From positions 1 through 43,000 of the IMG/VR virus record IMGVR_UViG_3300023440_000009: DNA of 43,000 nt; one strand, written 5' to 3'. Positions 7,781-14,617 of this stretch are shown piece by piece; the stretch's first letter is position 1, and each line of letters opens with the position of its first letter. Origin of the DNA: a virus. The position numbers and the translations under genes are program-made. The notes beneath the pieces are model-generated. The model saw nothing but the letters and a program-made list of their open reading frames with translations, was not told the origin of the DNA and ran no database searches.

Positions 7781-8570
7781 CAAACGTTCATATGTCCTGT
7801 CATTTCTGAACAGGCCCCGTGTCACCACGGGTATCGGACTATCTCACCACCCTTTTCAGGGGCCGAACACACGACTAAGGCAGCTTATATACGAAGCTCG
7901 GTTTGACGAAAGGCTGAACACCACGTTTAAATTTCTCGTAATCCTTAGCCCGTAGTGTGAGAAACCATCTGTGGTAGTGCCTATGAATATTCCACTCAAG
8001 GTCCAGCTTATCTCTAAGTGCCTTCTTTAGTAAGAGTTGATCTCCATACGAAAGCCGTTTTAAATTGAGTTTCGCTGCGGGGGTGGCGTTACAACGTCTG
8101 TCTACATTACACGAACCATCGTCCATAAACAGAATAGCGAGCATCTCCCAATCAAGAAGTTTTAGGTAATGGGGATCTACAGACTTATAATTGCCGACAT
8201 ATAGTCTGTTACGCACTCGCGTATACATTGGATGTGTTCGTGTTAACGTACACAAAACTGGTTGCCTATTCTCTCGATGATCATTGGTCTCATAGACACG
8301 AACATGTGTAAGGTTTGAGAGAATATCCGCTCGCCACCCAATATAGTCTTCGTGTTTCGCAAGTTGGTTACACACGAAACGACAGTGCTTTCCGGAGTAA
8401 TAAACTCCACCATCTCCCATCACAAAGGCACTTACATATTTCGTCAATTCACGCTTAGTCATAGTCTCTACACCTCCCATAACGGGTTGGCACGGGATTG
8501 GGTCAGTGACCTTTCCCCGTTTTTCGTTCGGTTATTCGACGCTGATTACTCAGCGAAGGCGCATACATTT
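7781..8570 (-). ncRNA. Group I self-splicing intron in nrdJ
   Basis: A 790-base insertion interrupts the catalytic cysteine codon. Exon 1 ends with U at 8571 and the intron ends with G at 7781, as the class requires. P1: exon GCGU pairs with intron GCGC (intron positions 9-12) with U.G at the splice site, extended beyond one mismatch by GAA/UUC. P10: exon 2 GUAC pairs with intron GUAU (positions 5-8). P7: GACUAU (8466-8461) pairs with AUAGUC (7842-7837) in a context like the T4 phage introns. P9: CCCGUG, GUGA tetraloop, CACGGG (7831-7816), followed by a second hairpin CCUGU/ACAGG. The endonuclease gene lies between the two P7 strands, in the P8 loop region. Confidence 0.9.
7875..8462 (-). CDS. 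LAGLIDADG homing endonuclease inside the nrdJ intron
   Basis: The 195-residue protein has two LAGLIDADG-type helices, KYVSAFVMGDGGVYY near residue 10 and EMLAILFMDDGSCN near residue 115, each ending in the acidic residue that binds the metal. Two motifs in one chain indicate a monomeric enzyme that would cut intronless nrdJ alleles and promote copying of the intron. I start it at 8462, where ATG follows GGAGG by 10 bases; an in-frame ATG at 8480 lacks a ribosome site. The start codon lies on the 5' strand of the intron's P7 helix, so translation initiation and intron folding compete. The reading frame is intact, so the element may still be mobile. Confidence 0.88.
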   Translation of the reverse strand: MTKRELTKYVSAFVMGDGGVYYSGKHCRFVCNQLAKHEDYIGWRADILSNLTHVRVYETNDHRENRQPVLCTLTRTHPMYTRVRNRLYVGNYKSVDPHYLKLLDWEMLAILFMDDGSCNVDRRCNATPAAKLNLKRLSYGDQLLLKKALRDKLDLEWNIHRHYHRWFLTLRAKDYEKFKRGVQPFVKPSFVYKLP

Positions 8571-9351
8571 ACGCATTCCGGCAAGTCTCATATTCATTCT
8601 CAAAGAAATTGTAACAGTGTCCAGGTTCTCCTGTTTCACACATTTTTCTAACAGACTCAAACCAGAGTTCTGGAAGCTCGTGTTCATACAGGCAGCATTC
8701 AACAAATTCAGTATCCCAGTTGATACTAATATTTGTCATATCCAAAGGAGCGGGAAAATTAAAATCCTGCTCCTTTAGTTTTTTAATTTCTAGGGACCAA
8801 TCCTTGATTTTTATAAAGTCCCAAATGTCCCCATGCTGCCAATTCAAGGAAGCAAAAATTGCAGAACGGCGTGAACCCCCTTGACGTACATTGCGCCCAA
8901 TTTCATTGATGCTGCACATAAGAGGGATGGGACCAGAAGCCACCCCGCCAGTTCGTTTAAGAACGCGGCCACTTTCCCGAAGAATTGAGTAATCAACACC
9001 GATACCACCTCCAGACATCAGGCAATCAGAGGCACGTTTACAAAGATTGCCCCACTCTTCTCGAGTATCTTCCTCGGCCTTTAGCGCGAAGCAGTTATTA
9101 TAAAACTTTGCGTCGCGTCCGGCATAGTAGAGATACCGTCCACCAGGAATAAATTTCATTTGGATAATATACTGAACCAGTTGGTCTTGATCATCCTTGC
9201 TCATGAGTGGTGGCAACGTACCCCAACGTGTGCCGCAGACATCTTCGACAAGTCTACGGGCAAGAATGGGCCAGGTATCCTCTGGCCCTTGCGCATATTT
9301 AAGACGGAATACATTTTCTGCGAATGTCGTTCTAAATTGAAACTTACTCAA
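8571..9351 (-). CDS. nrdJ: Class II (B12-dependent) ribonucleotide reductase, exon 1
   Basis: This is the 5' exon (260 codons plus one base). Visible motifs are FIPGGRYLYYAGRD, NNCFAL with the redox cysteine at residue 87, the SGGGIGVDYS substrate-loop region, and RQGGSRRSAIFASL, all expected for NrdJ. It ends ETCRNA plus T, directly before the catalytic cysteine. Without splicing, translation meets a TAA two bases into the intron. No N-terminal ATP-cone is present and no second subunit gene is seen, consistent with a short monomeric class II enzyme. The start is unusual: no ATG is available, and I favour the TTG at 9351, six bases after GGGGG; TTG at 9357 is the alternative. It feeds the deoxynucleotide pool with the nearby MazG and dATP/dGTP diphosphohydrolase genes. 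Confidence 0.9.
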
Positions 9352-9365
9352 CTCCAACCCCCAAC

Positions 9366-9530
9366 TTACTCATCCTCAAACATTTGCATCAGAACATCCC
9401 CACATTTGTCACAAACAACCACATCATCATCAGACAATTCAAGATCCTTGAGTTCCTCGTCTTCAATCAGAATTTCACAAAACGGACAAATAAATGTCCC
9501 TTCCTGCTCACCGCGAATAGTACGAATCAT
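9366..9530 (-). CDS. Small zinc-ribbon protein (54 aa)
   Basis: A 54-residue product beginning MIRTIRGEQEGTFICPFC and ending VVCDKCGDVLMQMFEDE. Two CxxC knuckles about 27 residues apart separated by an acidic stretch form a likely zinc ribbon. It starts directly after the stop of the upstream gene (TGAATG) following a GGAGG site, and its end lies 14 bases before the nrdJ start. It may be a nucleic-acid or protein adaptor; no function can be assigned. It is one of many tiny Cys-rich genes in the leftward arm. Confidence 0.75.
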   Translation of the reverse strand: MIRTIRGEQEGTFICPFCEILIEDEELKDLELSDDDVVVCDKCGDVLMQMFEDE

Positions 9531-9710
9531 TCAATTCTCCTCCAACACAAATGTTTCTTCAATTTCATCTGCAAACTGGTCTGCATTATCCAGCAACCAC
9601 GGATAAAGTTCTTGTACCAACTCTTCAATATCAATACCAATATGCTCCACAAATTCAGGTGGAGAATATCGGTCTTTCCAAATATCAATCAATTTCTCGT
9701 ACAGATTCAT
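9531..9710 (-). CDS. Hypothetical acidic protein (59 aa)
   Basis: A 59-residue acidic, helical protein starting MNLYEKLIDIWKDRYSPPEF and ending EIEETFVLEEN. It overlaps the MazG-like gene upstream by four bases and its stop is immediately followed by the next start, so it is an integral part of the operon. A GAGATG sequence about six bases upstream acts as a weak ribosome site. No domain is recognised. Confidence 0.72.
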   Translation of the reverse strand: MNLYEKLIDIWKDRYSPPEFVEHIGIDIEELVQELYPWLLDNADQFADEIEETFVLEEN

Positions 9711-10027
9711 CTTACATCTCCATCCCCTCTAATTACATTTCGCCGCTTTCTATCAGCGAGTTTTTCGAGATTCATCTCAGCAATTTCCTGAAGCGAATAT
9801 CCAATATCGTACGCCGCATTGGACAGTGCCCACAAAACGTCGCCGAGTTCATATGCGATTTTCTCGCGATCATTCGTATTTATTTTACCGTCTTTGTCCC
9901 GGAGAATTTTCTTTACTTTTTCCGCGACTTCGCCAGCCTCTCCACACAATTCAAGGTACGGGTAGAGCCAATGTTTATAAATTGCAGTGTCACGAGCAAA
10001 AGTCTGATACTCGTTCAAATGAAGCAT
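9707..10027 (-). CDS. MazG-like nucleotide pyrophosphohydrolase
   Basis: This 106-residue protein carries the MazG metal-binding signature: ELCGEAGEVAEKVKK (ExxE) followed by EKIAYELGDVLWALS (ExxD). The family hydrolyses nucleoside triphosphates to monophosphates and pyrophosphate; phage versions have been proposed to adjust nucleotide or alarmone levels in the host. I start it at 10027, where ATG follows GGAGGTAACATCG; upstream in-frame ATGs at 10054 and 10060 lack this site. It overlaps the upstream dATP/dGTP diphosphohydrolase gene by 38 bases, so the two are coupled and probably act on the same pools as the NrdJ encoded downstream. Confidence 0.85.
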   Translation of the reverse strand: MLHLNEYQTFARDTAIYKHWLYPYLELCGEAGEVAEKVKKILRDKDGKINTNDREKIAYELGDVLWALSNAAYDIGYSLQEIAEMNLEKLADRKRRNVIRGDGDVR

Positions 10028-10397
10028 CGATGTTACCTCCTTCCGAAAAGGCATTTTCATAATCTCGAATAATCAGTTCAAGTCTTGCGAGAGCATTCCA
10101 CGCAGTATGTGCAGCATGAAGAAGTTGACTATCAGGATCGCGCCCCTCTCCACACGCTTCCGCAAGATAATGCCGGAACATCGCATTTGTATACCGACGA
10201 ATTCCGTCGGGGACATCTTCCCACCCGTCGTCAGTATACTTATTGGCACCGTATGTTGCAACATCAATCACAGCGCTAAGTGCTTTTGCCATACTACGAA
10301 GTATAAGATCTGGCTTAGGTTTTCCTGCATCAAGTTTCGCCCCAGATTCGTGGGGGTTTTTGCCGTGGGGGTCCTGCTCAATCACACACATTCCCAT
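9990..10397 (-). CDS. dATP/dGTP diphosphohydrolase-like protein (DUF5664 type)
   Basis: The 135-residue protein has the features of the family formerly called DUF5664: SGAKLDAGKPKPDLIL near residue 20, YGANKYTDDGWEDVP near residue 50, RHYLAEACGEGRDPDSQLLH, and an aromatic/hydrophobic helix AHTAWNALARLELI. Members are annotated as dATP/dGTP diphosphohydrolases, releasing dAMP or dGMP. I start it at 10397 after GGGAGAAG with seven bases of spacing; this overlaps the end of the exonuclease gene by 20 bases. Related enzymes occur in phages that replace adenine by diaminopurine, but no PurZ-like adenylosuccinate synthetase is seen here, so that chemistry is not supported. Confidence 0.82.
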   Translation of the reverse strand: MGMCVIEQDPHGKNPHESGAKLDAGKPKPDLILRSMAKALSAVIDVATYGANKYTDDGWEDVPDGIRRYTNAMFRHYLAEACGEGRDPDSQLLHAAHTAWNALARLELIIRDYENAFSEGGNIDASFERVSDFCS

Positions 10398-11148
10398 GGA
10401 CAATCTTCTCCCTGTCAACCAGATTATGTCTCCCCCGAGACCACGAACCGCACTTTTTACAAACATACCGTTGGTAAACGGAGACAGCCGTCTTGCGAGT
10501 ACCGCTCTTAACCAACGCATCCTCTCCGCACTTTGGACAAAGAGGATTACTAGAAAGATTATCCTCGTCATCCGCATACAAAGCAACATTCGGATGATTT
10601 GTAATCCAAGGAAGCAGTTTATGATACACTGCCTCTGTGAGAAGCACATCTTTTTTGTTGTACTTCTCCATAGTTCTCCATGCTTTTACGTTTCCTTGGA
10701 TGCAATCTCTCCACAATTGAAAATCAACATCTTTCTTTTCTTTCTCACCGCACCCTAGCTTATCAGCCACATATTCCAGTTTAGAACTGGGAAATCTAAA
10801 CCGACGCTTTACCGTATGGTAAAGATCAATTTGTTTAAAAGGTGCGGGAGGAGGAAAGCCGGCAAGAACAAACTCACTATTAAGTGTTGGAATATCAAAC
10901 AATGTGCCGTTGTAGTGAATAACTGCATCACACTCATTTAGAAGAAGCCAAACATTGTGGAGCATCTCCTCTTTACCATTGTGATAGATTGAATCAAACA
11001 TCACATCATCAGAGCCCACCCACTTTGCGGACCAACAGAGGACTTGGCCAGCTTCTTGTAACCGGACCAACGGGATATTCTGCTTCCAAAGTCCCCATAC
11101 ATATGCGAGATTCGGGGATGTTTCAATATCAATTACGAGTGTTTTCAT
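10378..11148 (-). CDS. DnaQ/RNase H-like 3'-5' exonuclease with C-terminal zinc ribbon
   Basis: The 256-residue protein shows the DEDD exonuclease motifs: LVIDIETSPNLAYVWGLW (Asp6, Glu8), AVIHYNGTLFDIPTLNSEF and YNKKDVLLTEAVYHKLLP. This arrangement resembles the YprB-like RNase_H_2 group. The C-terminal 60 residues add a CPKCG/CKKCG zinc ribbon ending in a basic stretch (SWSRGRHNLVDREK), probably for nucleic-acid binding. The polymerase of this phage already has its own proofreading domain, so this enzyme more likely acts in recombination, host DNA breakdown or end processing. It starts at ATG 11148 after AGGATG and overlaps the gene upstream by 20 bases. Confidence 0.85.
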   Translation of the reverse strand: MKTLVIDIETSPNLAYVWGLWKQNIPLVRLQEAGQVLCWSAKWVGSDDVMFDSIYHNGKEEMLHNVWLLLNECDAVIHYNGTLFDIPTLNSEFVLAGFPPPAPFKQIDLYHTVKRRFRFPSSKLEYVADKLGCGEKEKKDVDFQLWRDCIQGNVKAWRTMEKYNKKDVLLTEAVYHKLLPWITNHPNVALYADDEDNLSSNPLCPKCGEDALVKSGTRKTAVSVYQRYVCKKCGSWSRGRHNLVDREKIVHGNVCD

Positions 11149-11398
11149 GATTCATCCTATATATGAAATTACATTGTAGACAATTCACCCTCGGTTTCCT
11201 CTTTCCTTTATAGTGTGGATGATCCGTGCATTTATGCGTAGCCACGACCCGCATACCCGCGCACTGCCCATCAAAGTATGCACGTTGTAGGCTTGTTGCA
11301 ATTTCTTCTTCTAAATTTAGCTTGTCTCCAGATGAGAGGATTGATTGTCTATAATTATCTAAAAGCTCTTTTGCAATTTCTCTGAAATCAACTGGCAT
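11129..11398 (-). CDS. Small zinc-binding protein (89 aa)
   Basis: An 89-residue protein with a helical N-terminal half (FREIAKELLDNYRQSILSSG, LEEEIATSLQRAYFDG) and a C-terminal knuckle HKCTDHPHYKGKRKPRVNC then LQC. The His/Cys set (HxC, HPH, CLQC) with Lys/Arg between could bind zinc and nucleic acid. It overlaps its neighbours on both sides (11 and 20 bases). I do not recognise a named family. Confidence 0.7.
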   Translation of the reverse strand: MPVDFREIAKELLDNYRQSILSSGDKLNLEEEIATSLQRAYFDGQCAGMRVVATHKCTDHPHYKGKRKPRVNCLQCNFIYRMNHENTRN

Positions 11399-11747
11399 AC
11401 TTACCTACTCTATAAACACAAACCCAAAGCCCCTGCTCAAGGGCTGAATCAATCATGTGTTTAGTGCCTTTAGACTCTCCATCCCAAATAGCTAGGAGAG
11501 CATCCGCATACAGGGCCATCTCCTTATTTCTAATATACCCCGCTCTCTTACCATACTTATTCCATTCAGCAGGAAATCTAGTAATTGGGATATTTCGTTT
11601 TTGTGCCCATAGCTCACCTAACCTATCGACACCCTTTGCGCCACCAGAAACAACTTCTGTAATTGGCCACTCAATGATGTTGCCTGCAGCAGCAAGGAGA
11701 ATACTCATATCCTCTATAGATCTACTACCTGCAATTATCAATTTCAC
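11388..11747 (-). CDS. SLOG-family (YspA/DUF2493-like) nucleotide-binding protein
   Basis: The 119-residue protein has a Rossmann-like SLOG fold signature: KLIIAGSRSIED at the N-terminus, VVSGGAKGVDRLGELWAQKRNIPITRFPAEWNKYG, and ALYADALLAIWDGESKGTKHMIDSA. SLOG proteins bind nucleotides or nucleotide-derived signals, and the free-standing YspA-like group occurs in many phages and near conflict systems. No catalytic role is proven for this subgroup. It starts with GTG at 11747, eight bases after AAAGG and within the 3' end of the upstream gene (23-base overlap), so it is co-translated with the predicted nuclease. Roles in nucleotide metabolism or counter-defence are both possible. Confidence 0.85.
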   Translation of the reverse strand: MKLIIAGSRSIEDMSILLAAAGNIIEWPITEVVSGGAKGVDRLGELWAQKRNIPITRFPAEWNKYGKRAGYIRNKEMALYADALLAIWDGESKGTKHMIDSALEQGLWVCVYRVGKYAS

Positions 11748-12099
11748 TTCGATAACCTTTCCTAACCAAGTCTAAAAACACGGACCATTCCATTATAACA
11801 ATCGGAGACTGCCGATTGGATTTAACGACAAGCAGCCACGATGTTCCAGGAAGTGTGTTCTGTTTTGCCTGTGCAATCCATTCCTTTAGTCGCCAAGTCT
11901 CTTGATTTTTGCACTCAACCGAGAAAGGAAATCTTTCAAGCGCTTCACGAGAGAGTACCACATCTGTCCCACTTTGGCCCATACCACGAGAAGAAACATC
12001 TTGATCTTTTCCATAAACTGCATCAATGACCTCCGCAATGTCTTTAGCTACTTTTACTTGAAGTCTTCGACCTTTTGATTTCCTGCTTCGTGTCTTCAT
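11725..12099 (-). CDS. Putative Holliday-junction-resolvase-like PD-(D/E)XK nuclease
   Basis: The 124-residue basic protein starts MKTRSRKSKGRRLQVKVAKD and has the motif pair GQSGTDVVLSREA and FPFSVECKNQETW, matching the D-x(n)-E-x-K core of the PD-(D/E)XK superfamily (Asp in GTD, then ECK). A Lys/Arg-rich N-terminus before the core is typical of small phage resolvases. It probably processes branched DNA in replication or packaging. The ribosome site is poor; the gene starts 56 bases inside the phosphatase-like gene, so translational coupling is likely. It could instead be a mismatch- or nick-directed nuclease; the fold assignment is firmer than the substrate. Confidence 0.7.
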   Translation of the reverse strand: MKTRSRKSKGRRLQVKVAKDIAEVIDAVYGKDQDVSSRGMGQSGTDVVLSREALERFPFSVECKNQETWRLKEWIAQAKQNTLPGTSWLLVVKSNRQSPIVIMEWSVFLDLVRKGYRSEIDNCR

Positions 12100-12448
12100 A
12101 TTGTTTTAGAATCATTCTTTGAAGTGTCTCATCCATATACCCAAACATATCTGGAAGTCTGAGTACCACAAGTTTGCTCTCTGCCAACGGCCCAAACATT
12201 TTCACGAGTTGATTTGCATGGCGTTCTTCTGCACACACAATTTCGTCAGCCCAGTGTACAAGTACTTTATCAACTGGAATGAGTGCGTGATCTTCATCAG
12301 TACCAGCAGCCCTTGTGTTATAGCCGTACTTTTCTTGAAGTACCACTGCCATTGTAGGACTACGGAGAAGTCCTGCTGAACATACACAGAGAACCTTTCG
12401 AACGTCTCCTTGATATGGATTCTTGCAATTATACAGACGATTCAGCAT
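12044..12448 (-). CDS. Low-molecular-weight protein tyrosine phosphatase-like protein
   Basis: The 134-residue protein carries VLCVCSAGLLRSPTMAVVL, with the C-x5-R-S phosphate loop at Cys23-Arg29. It begins a short, LMWP-like Rossmann protein; the general acid may be in the VLRLPDMFGYMD region, though a classical DP motif is not clear. LMWP enzymes remove phosphate from tyrosine, and relatives act on arsenate. I start it at 12448 (ATG, 10 bases after AAGGAG) rather than at upstream in-frame ATGs that lack spacing. A phosphatase in the replication part of a lytic phage could act on host regulators, but no target is visible. Confidence 0.72.
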   Translation of the reverse strand: MLNRLYNCKNPYQGDVRKVLCVCSAGLLRSPTMAVVLQEKYGYNTRAAGTDEDHALIPVDKVLVHWADEIVCAEERHANQLVKMFGPLAESKLVVLRLPDMFGYMDETLQRMILKQYEDTKQEIKRSKTSSKSS

Positions 12449-12824
12449 AATAACCATGCTCCTTTGCACACTCGTTACAGAGGCATTTTACCCAGCCACC
12501 TTCTCGTTGCTTGCCAGGTTTCCCGCATTCTTCACAAATCTTCGTGGAAAAATGCTCCGCAAACCAGACTGCCCCTTCTACAAAACTAGTGTCCCTTTTA
12601 AAGGGATTACCCGTAGTGTTCTCTTCTGTAGAGAAGTAAAAGCAGAGCTGTCCAAACTTCTCTTTAATTTGAAGAGCAACTGTTTGTGGGTAGCCATTCT
12701 TATCATGATGCCACTGAAGAAAGTGTGCAAGAGATTCGATAAGAGGTAGCCACCCATCCCCAACACAGATCGCAGTATTCCCAAATATCTTTGGGTATTT
12801 TTCTTGGAGTTCTTCCCTAGTCAC
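12429..12824 (-). CDS. Hypothetical protein with C-terminal zinc ribbon (131 aa)
   Basis: The best start is GTG at 12824, seven bases after GGAAGGAG and overlapping the stop of the nuclease gene; an upstream ATG at 12860 has no ribosome site. The protein runs MTREELQEKYPKIFGN, then GDGWLPLIESLAHFLQWHH, IKEKFGQLCFYFST, and ends with a CEECGKPGKQ/CLCNEC zinc ribbon. The pattern, an N-terminal helical part with conserved aromatic residues and a zinc ribbon, is common in phage proteins of unknown function. An 18-bp palindrome (12844-12861) lies just upstream of its ribosome site. Confidence 0.72.
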   Translation of the reverse strand: MTREELQEKYPKIFGNTAICVGDGWLPLIESLAHFLQWHHDKNGYPQTVALQIKEKFGQLCFYFSTEENTTGNPFKRDTSFVEGAVWFAEHFSTKICEECGKPGKQREGGWVKCLCNECAKEHGYYAESSV

Positions 12825-13689
12825 TGCAAAACTCCTTCCACTGGTTGCAGAAATCTGCAACAGGGCAGTAGTCAGAACAACGTTTCCTCGTACCGGGCCG
12901 GCGTTCTACAAAAAACTTCTCTCCCTTCTTAGCCGATCTCCTAAGATTCTTTAGATGAGCATATGCGCCAGACTCAGTTTCGTGAATAGCTATTGCTCGT
13001 TTCCTACCCTCTTTCTTTACGGCGAATGTCGTAGGAGATTCCCACATCTCTTCTGCGAGACACGGGGGCAGCGCGTTATCAGGAAGCTGTTCTGCCTCTT
13101 TGTGCAACCGAACACGATCTTTGAGAAAAGACATTGCGTCACTTCCGGCCCACAATTTCAACGGTATCATTTGGACAGGTGCCTTCGGATAGTCTGAACT
13201 CTCTTTTGCTTTCTGCTCGCTAAAGTCTCTAAGTATTGCGCATATTTGAAGTTTGCTTACTGGGTAGCCATTTGCACGAAGAAGGGTTGCGTACAAATTA
13301 GCCTGTGACTCCCACTCTTCAACGCGACTGCCATAGACTAGGGTCCACGCCGATGTGACCTTATAATCTGTCAGCATCTCTTTGTGATAATGGTCAACTT
13401 GCCCACCAACTTTTACACCATCTACATCAAGGTATAAACGCTGTTCAACAAGAGCAGAATTGTCGGCTCCTCCCTCAAGGAGAGTATGAACGCCAGAACC
13501 AAGCACACTCCAAATAAGATCAACAACGTCGGTTTCCAATTGATCTTGATATCGTCGTTCAAGTTGCACCATCCGAGGCGGTTTGAGGAGTGTTGTAACA
13601 GAAAACTCAGAATCCCCTGGATTATAGAGGTGCTGAGCCAGCACATTATATACTGGCTCAGGCAACCCATACTTATTCGTAATGTTCAT
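12817..13689 (-). CDS. Cas4/RecB-like PD-(D/E)XK exonuclease with Cys cluster
   Basis: The 290-residue protein contains VGGQVDHYHKEMLTDYKVTSAW, which fits the GxxD...D-Y-K core of RecB-family nucleases, followed by an aromatic/Gln motif EEWESQANLYATLLRANGY that matches the QxxxY helix of the Cas4/AddB group. The C-terminus carries RKRCSDYCPVADFC and a further Cys, like the iron-sulphur cluster cysteines of Cas4 and AddB; the fourth ligand usually lies near the N-terminus and is not obvious here. Such phage nucleases act in recombination and DNA-end processing. I start it at ATG 13689 (MNITNKYGLPEPV), overlapping the upstream gene by 17 bases. There is no CRISPR array nearby, so a CRISPR role is not implied. 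Confidence 0.82.
   Translation of the reverse strand: MNITNKYGLPEPVYNVLAQHLYNPGDSEFSVTTLLKPPRMVQLERRYQDQLETDVVDLIWSVLGSGVHTLLEGGADNSALVEQRLYLDVDGVKVGGQVDHYHKEMLTDYKVTSAWTLVYGSRVEEWESQANLYATLLRANGYPVSKLQICAILRDFSEQKAKESSDYPKAPVQMIPLKLWAGSDAMSFLKDRVRLHKEAEQLPDNALPPCLAEEMWESPTTFAVKKEGRKRAIAIHETESGAYAHLKNLRRSAKKGEKFFVERRPGTRKRCSDYCPVADFCNQWKEFCSD
12844..12861. repeat. 18-bp palindrome, copy A (exact)
   Basis: GTTGCAGAAATCTGCAAC, a perfect 8-bp inverted repeat with two central bases. It lies in the 3' end of the nuclease gene, 19 bases before the GTG start of the gene 12429-12824. It is one of five exact copies in the window. Confidence 0.85.
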
Positions 13690-14197
13690 TGAAAGATTCT
13701 TGCTCCAGGTCATCCTCACCGGTTACAGACACACCGCCAGCAGTCAGGTAAGCATCAAATTCACGGGCAAGATCCAATACCAATGCTACATAACTAGTAG
13801 GATCATTCTTTTTAATAGAGACAACCCCGGCACCCATTAGGGCATGTGCGCCGTCCATCCCAGCTTTCAGTGCAACCGAGCGATTGATTCTCGCTACTTT
13901 ATCAGGATGGTCATCCTTCATAGTTTCGTTTTGCGGTTGGTATCGAGTGCGCTCCTGCCCATTAGGAGGAGACACCTTCATAAACTCAACGGGATTGTTA
14001 AACCTGCCCCGCTGTTCAAACCGAATGTCTGCCCAGTCCCCCTCCTGCAATCCAGCAGTCTTGAATGACATGATGGCTTCACCACGGTCAAACAGAAAAT
14101 GTGTTTCAGTGTTTCGAGAATTAAGTTCTTTCAGAACAATTTCCAAACCTTTGTACTTACCGCGACGACCATTACTAATACTAACAATTTCGTACAT
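13673..14197 (-). CDS. Hypothetical protein, possible single-strand DNA-binding protein (174 aa)
   Basis: The start has a strong ribosome site (AAGGAGGATGT before ATG). The first 85 residues look like a small beta-barrel (MYEIVSISNGRRGKYKGLEI, GDWADIRFEQRGRFNNP, EFMKVSPPNG), the middle is polar, residues 105-155 are helical, and the C-terminus is acidic (EDDLEQESFNEHYE). A beta-barrel followed by an acidic tail, encoded next to the DNA polymerase and recombination nucleases, suggests a replacement for the missing single-strand DNA-binding protein of this phage. This is inference from composition and place; no SSB family motif is certain. Confidence 0.6.
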   Translation of the reverse strand: MYEIVSISNGRRGKYKGLEIVLKELNSRNTETHFLFDRGEAIMSFKTAGLQEGDWADIRFEQRGRFNNPVEFMKVSPPNGQERTRYQPQNETMKDDHPDKVARINRSVALKAGMDGAHALMGAGVVSIKKNDPTSYVALVLDLAREFDAYLTAGGVSVTGEDDLEQESFNEHYE

Positions 14198-14213
14198 ACA
14201 TCCTCCTTATTAT

Positions 14214-14606
14214 TTATGCTCGTTCTCCGATTATACGTTTTAGTGCCTTAATTGCTACTTCACGAGAATACCACAGTACCGGCCCCTCTTTTGTGGTGAA
14301 TCTTAGGGAAGCATCGTCAAAAGTTTCCCACGTGCGAAGACATTTCTCCAACTCATCTGTTGGAGTATCTTCGTAAAACGTGCGGATGAATTCCTCCACT
14401 ACTTCAATGGGGTGGCTTTGCGTTTGATTCTTTGGAACATCTTCTGAAAACATCTGAAGATTAAAGTCATCTGCGTTTTGTACAATGACATCACCACGGT
14501 ATGAAAAACTAACTGTCGGGCTACCGCAACACCCACACCCAGAAATATTCATCTTAATGTCATGGGATGAAAGAATTGCTTTAATCAACTCTCTTTTATC
14601 ATCCAT
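14214..14606 (-). CDS. Hypothetical protein (130 aa)
   Basis: The protein has an N-terminal cysteine group (NISGCGCCGSPTVSFSYRGD) and an acidic helical C-terminal half (IEVVEEFIRTFYEDTPTDELEK). The CGCC motif could bind metal. It lies between the polymerase C-terminal gene and the possible single-strand-binding gene, with 16 bases or fewer on either side. A consensus promoter inside the polymerase gene (14790-14818) could give it extra transcription. No family is recognised. Confidence 0.68.
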   Translation of the reverse strand: MDDKRELIKAILSSHDIKMNISGCGCCGSPTVSFSYRGDVIVQNADDFNLQMFSEDVPKNQTQSHPIEVVEEFIRTFYEDTPTDELEKCLRTWETFDDASLRFTTKEGPVLWYSREVAIKALKRIIGERA

Positions 14607-14617
14607 CTATCATCCTA

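Noticed and set aside
7301-7828. 175-codon minus-strand frame crossing the nrdJ exon 2/intron boundary
   Set aside because: It is in a different frame from the reductase, whose exon 2 codes through with clear NrdJ motifs.
9384-10072. Long plus-strand open frames over the nucleotide-metabolism genes
   Set aside because: They run opposite to MazG, dATP/dGTP diphosphohydrolase and two small genes that have ribosome sites and motifs; their translations are low-complexity (Ser/Phe/Ile-rich) with no motif.
9990-10397. Diaminopurine (Z-genome) pathway because of the dATP/dGTP diphosphohydrolase family
   Set aside because: No PurZ-like or DatZ-like gene is visible, and related hydrolases also occur in ordinary phages.
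12817-13689. CRISPR-Cas locus because of the Cas4-like nuclease
   Set aside because: No repeat-spacer array and no Cas1/Cas2 or effector; such nucleases are common in phage recombination modules.
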